From Pseudomonadota bacterium (GTDB lineage: Bacteria; Pseudomonadota; Alphaproteobacteria; Acetobacterales; Acetobacteraceae), in the NCBI GenBank assembly GCA_021826565.1, contig JAKAZJ010000118.1, positions 1 to 6,443 on the forward strand: a stretch of 6,443 nt of DNA. Direction: 5' to 3'. Position 1 is the first letter of the stretch; the number at the start of each line of letters is the position of its first letter. Shown here piece by piece: positions 5,764 through 6,443 of the stretch. The notes under the pieces were generated by a model, which searched no databases, had not been told where the DNA came from, and saw only the letters and a list, made by a program, of their open reading frames with translations. The translations under genes were made by a program, and so were the position numbers.

Positions 5764-6443
5764 GGTGCGGGTCCTCCGAACACGTTGACCGGGGTCGGAG
5801 TATAGCTCACGCCATTGCCGTAGAAGCGCTTCCAGTCCGCCTCCGCGGCCGAGCGCGCCTCCGCGTTCTGCATCGCATTGGCGGCCTGCGCGCGGGCATC
5901 AGCAGCGATCAGATCCTGTGTCGCGGAGAGCTGGCGTGCTTGCAAAGCCAGAAGCTGATTGCTCGCCTGGATCGCCTGCAATGCACCAACCGCACCCTGG
6001 CTCTGGCCGACGAGCACGGACAGATCGGCCTGATCTTCGGGGATCGAAGCGACGATCTGGCTCTGCACCTGCATGGTGTGCTGAAACGTGTTGACCGATG
6101 CCTGCCAGCGCGCGTTGGCGTCCGCCAGCAGGCCGGCCTGTGTGACATTTCCTTGAAAGTTTGCGGACTGGTAGTTCGGGTAGAGCTGCTGGAACTGAGC
6201 CTGGACCTGCTGCACGTTGTAGGTGAGGCTTTGCGCCTGCCCCATGAGCTGGTCGATCTGCCCCATGGAGGATTGCAGCTCGGCCAGCACCGAGAACGGC
6301 AGCGTCGTCAGGTTCCGCGTCTGGTTCTCCAGCATGGAGATGCCCTGCTGGATCTGGGTGATCTGGTTGTTCACCTCCTCCAAGGTGCGTGCCGCCGTCA
6401 GCACATTCTGCGACAAGTTGGCAATGTCTATCACCTTCACTGT
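5760..6443 (-). CDS. trbJ: TrbJ, VirB5-like conjugal transfer protein, 5' end beyond window
   Basis: The frame is open to the right edge, giving 227 visible residues. TrbJ/VirB5 proteins are exported and associate with the transfer pilus, probably at its tip. The visible start (VKVIDIANLSQNVLTAARTLEEVNN) corresponds to the region just after the signal peptide in relatives, so the true start and signal lie outside the window; the GTG at 6440 is an internal codon. The body is strongly helical and Gln-rich, with heptad-like stretches (NQITQIQQGISMLENQTRNL, the VQQVQAQFQQLY region, and LQARQLSATQDLIAADARAQAAN), as in VirB5's elongated helical bundle. The NLTTLPFSVLAELQ block fits the family's NLxxLP segment. 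The last 24 residues carry KRFYGNGVSYTPTPVNVF, repeated almost exactly in the next gene. The stop overlaps the next start by 4 nt. Identification is secure. Confidence 0.93.
   Translation of the reverse strand, partial: TVKVIDIANLSQNVLTAARTLEEVNNQITQIQQGISMLENQTRNLTTLPFSVLAELQSSMGQIDQLMGQAQSLTYNVQQVQAQFQQLYPNYQSANFQGNVTQAGLLADANARWQASVNTFQHTMQVQSQIVASIPEDQADLSVLVGQSQGAVGALQAIQASNQLLALQARQLSATQDLIAADARAQAANAMQNAEARSAAEADWKRFYGNGVSYTPTPVNVFGGPAP

Noticed and set aside
6438..6440. GTG as the start of TrbJ
   Set aside because: A protein starting here would lack the signal peptide that TrbJ needs for export. The frame continues to the window edge.
1..6443. tRNA, rRNA, CRISPR array, insertion sequence, attachment site or transfer origin
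   Set aside because: I saw no cloverleaf-like segment, regularly spaced repeats, transposase sequence, terminal inverted repeats or relaxase-linked nick region. Almost all of the window is packed coding sequence.

Overview
The window is GC-rich and every gene I can support lies on the minus strand. It holds the distal half of a P-type (trb/VirB-like) conjugative type IV secretion operon, followed by a toxin-antitoxin pair. Read in the direction of transcription (right edge to left edge) the order is: trbJ (start beyond the right edge), a TrbK-alt-like small exported protein, trbL, trbF, trbG, trbI, a DUF2274 gene, then a DUF1778 antitoxin and a GNAT-family acetyltransferase toxin that runs off the left edge. 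High GC, the trbJ-(K)-L-F-G-I order, the missing trbH and the DUF2274 gene after trbI suggest a proteobacterial integrative and conjugative element or plasmid, broadly like the trb modules of Tn4371-type elements. The host is most likely an alphaproteobacterium, but that is inference from gene style, not from a marker gene.

Right region (about 1206-6443): six transfer genes are packed with almost no spacing. Successive genes overlap by 4 nt (trbJ/trbK-alt, trbL/trbF, trbF/trbG), 8 nt (trbK-alt/trbL) or 1 nt (trbG/trbI), which points to one translationally coupled transcript whose promoter lies outside the window. Together they encode the pilus-tip/adhesin-like VirB5 homologue (TrbJ), the polytopic inner-membrane VirB6 homologue (TrbL), the VirB8 homologue (TrbF), and the VirB9 and VirB10 homologues (TrbG, TrbI) of the envelope-spanning core. 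The VirB7-like lipoprotein gene trbH is absent, and TrbG itself carries a lipobox.

Middle (877-1205): a small DUF2274 gene follows trbI after 11 nt, with a strong ribosome binding site and a GTG start. It has a longer, Pro/His-rich tail than I expect for the family.

Left region (1-876): an 89-bp gap carries a plausible sigma-70 promoter overlapped by an inverted repeat. It is followed by the DUF1778 ribbon-helix-helix antitoxin and, with a 1-nt stop/start overlap, a TacT/AtaT-type GNAT toxin. The pair probably stabilises the mobile element.

I see no wholly undescribed system. The observations most worth a second look are: a near-identical 18-residue motif shared by the C-terminus of TrbJ and the adjacent TrbK-alt protein; Trp where GNAT toxins usually have the catalytic Tyr; the lipobox on TrbG in an operon without trbH; and a perfect 11-bp hairpin inside the trbI linker. 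There is no stretch over 300 bases without a gene.
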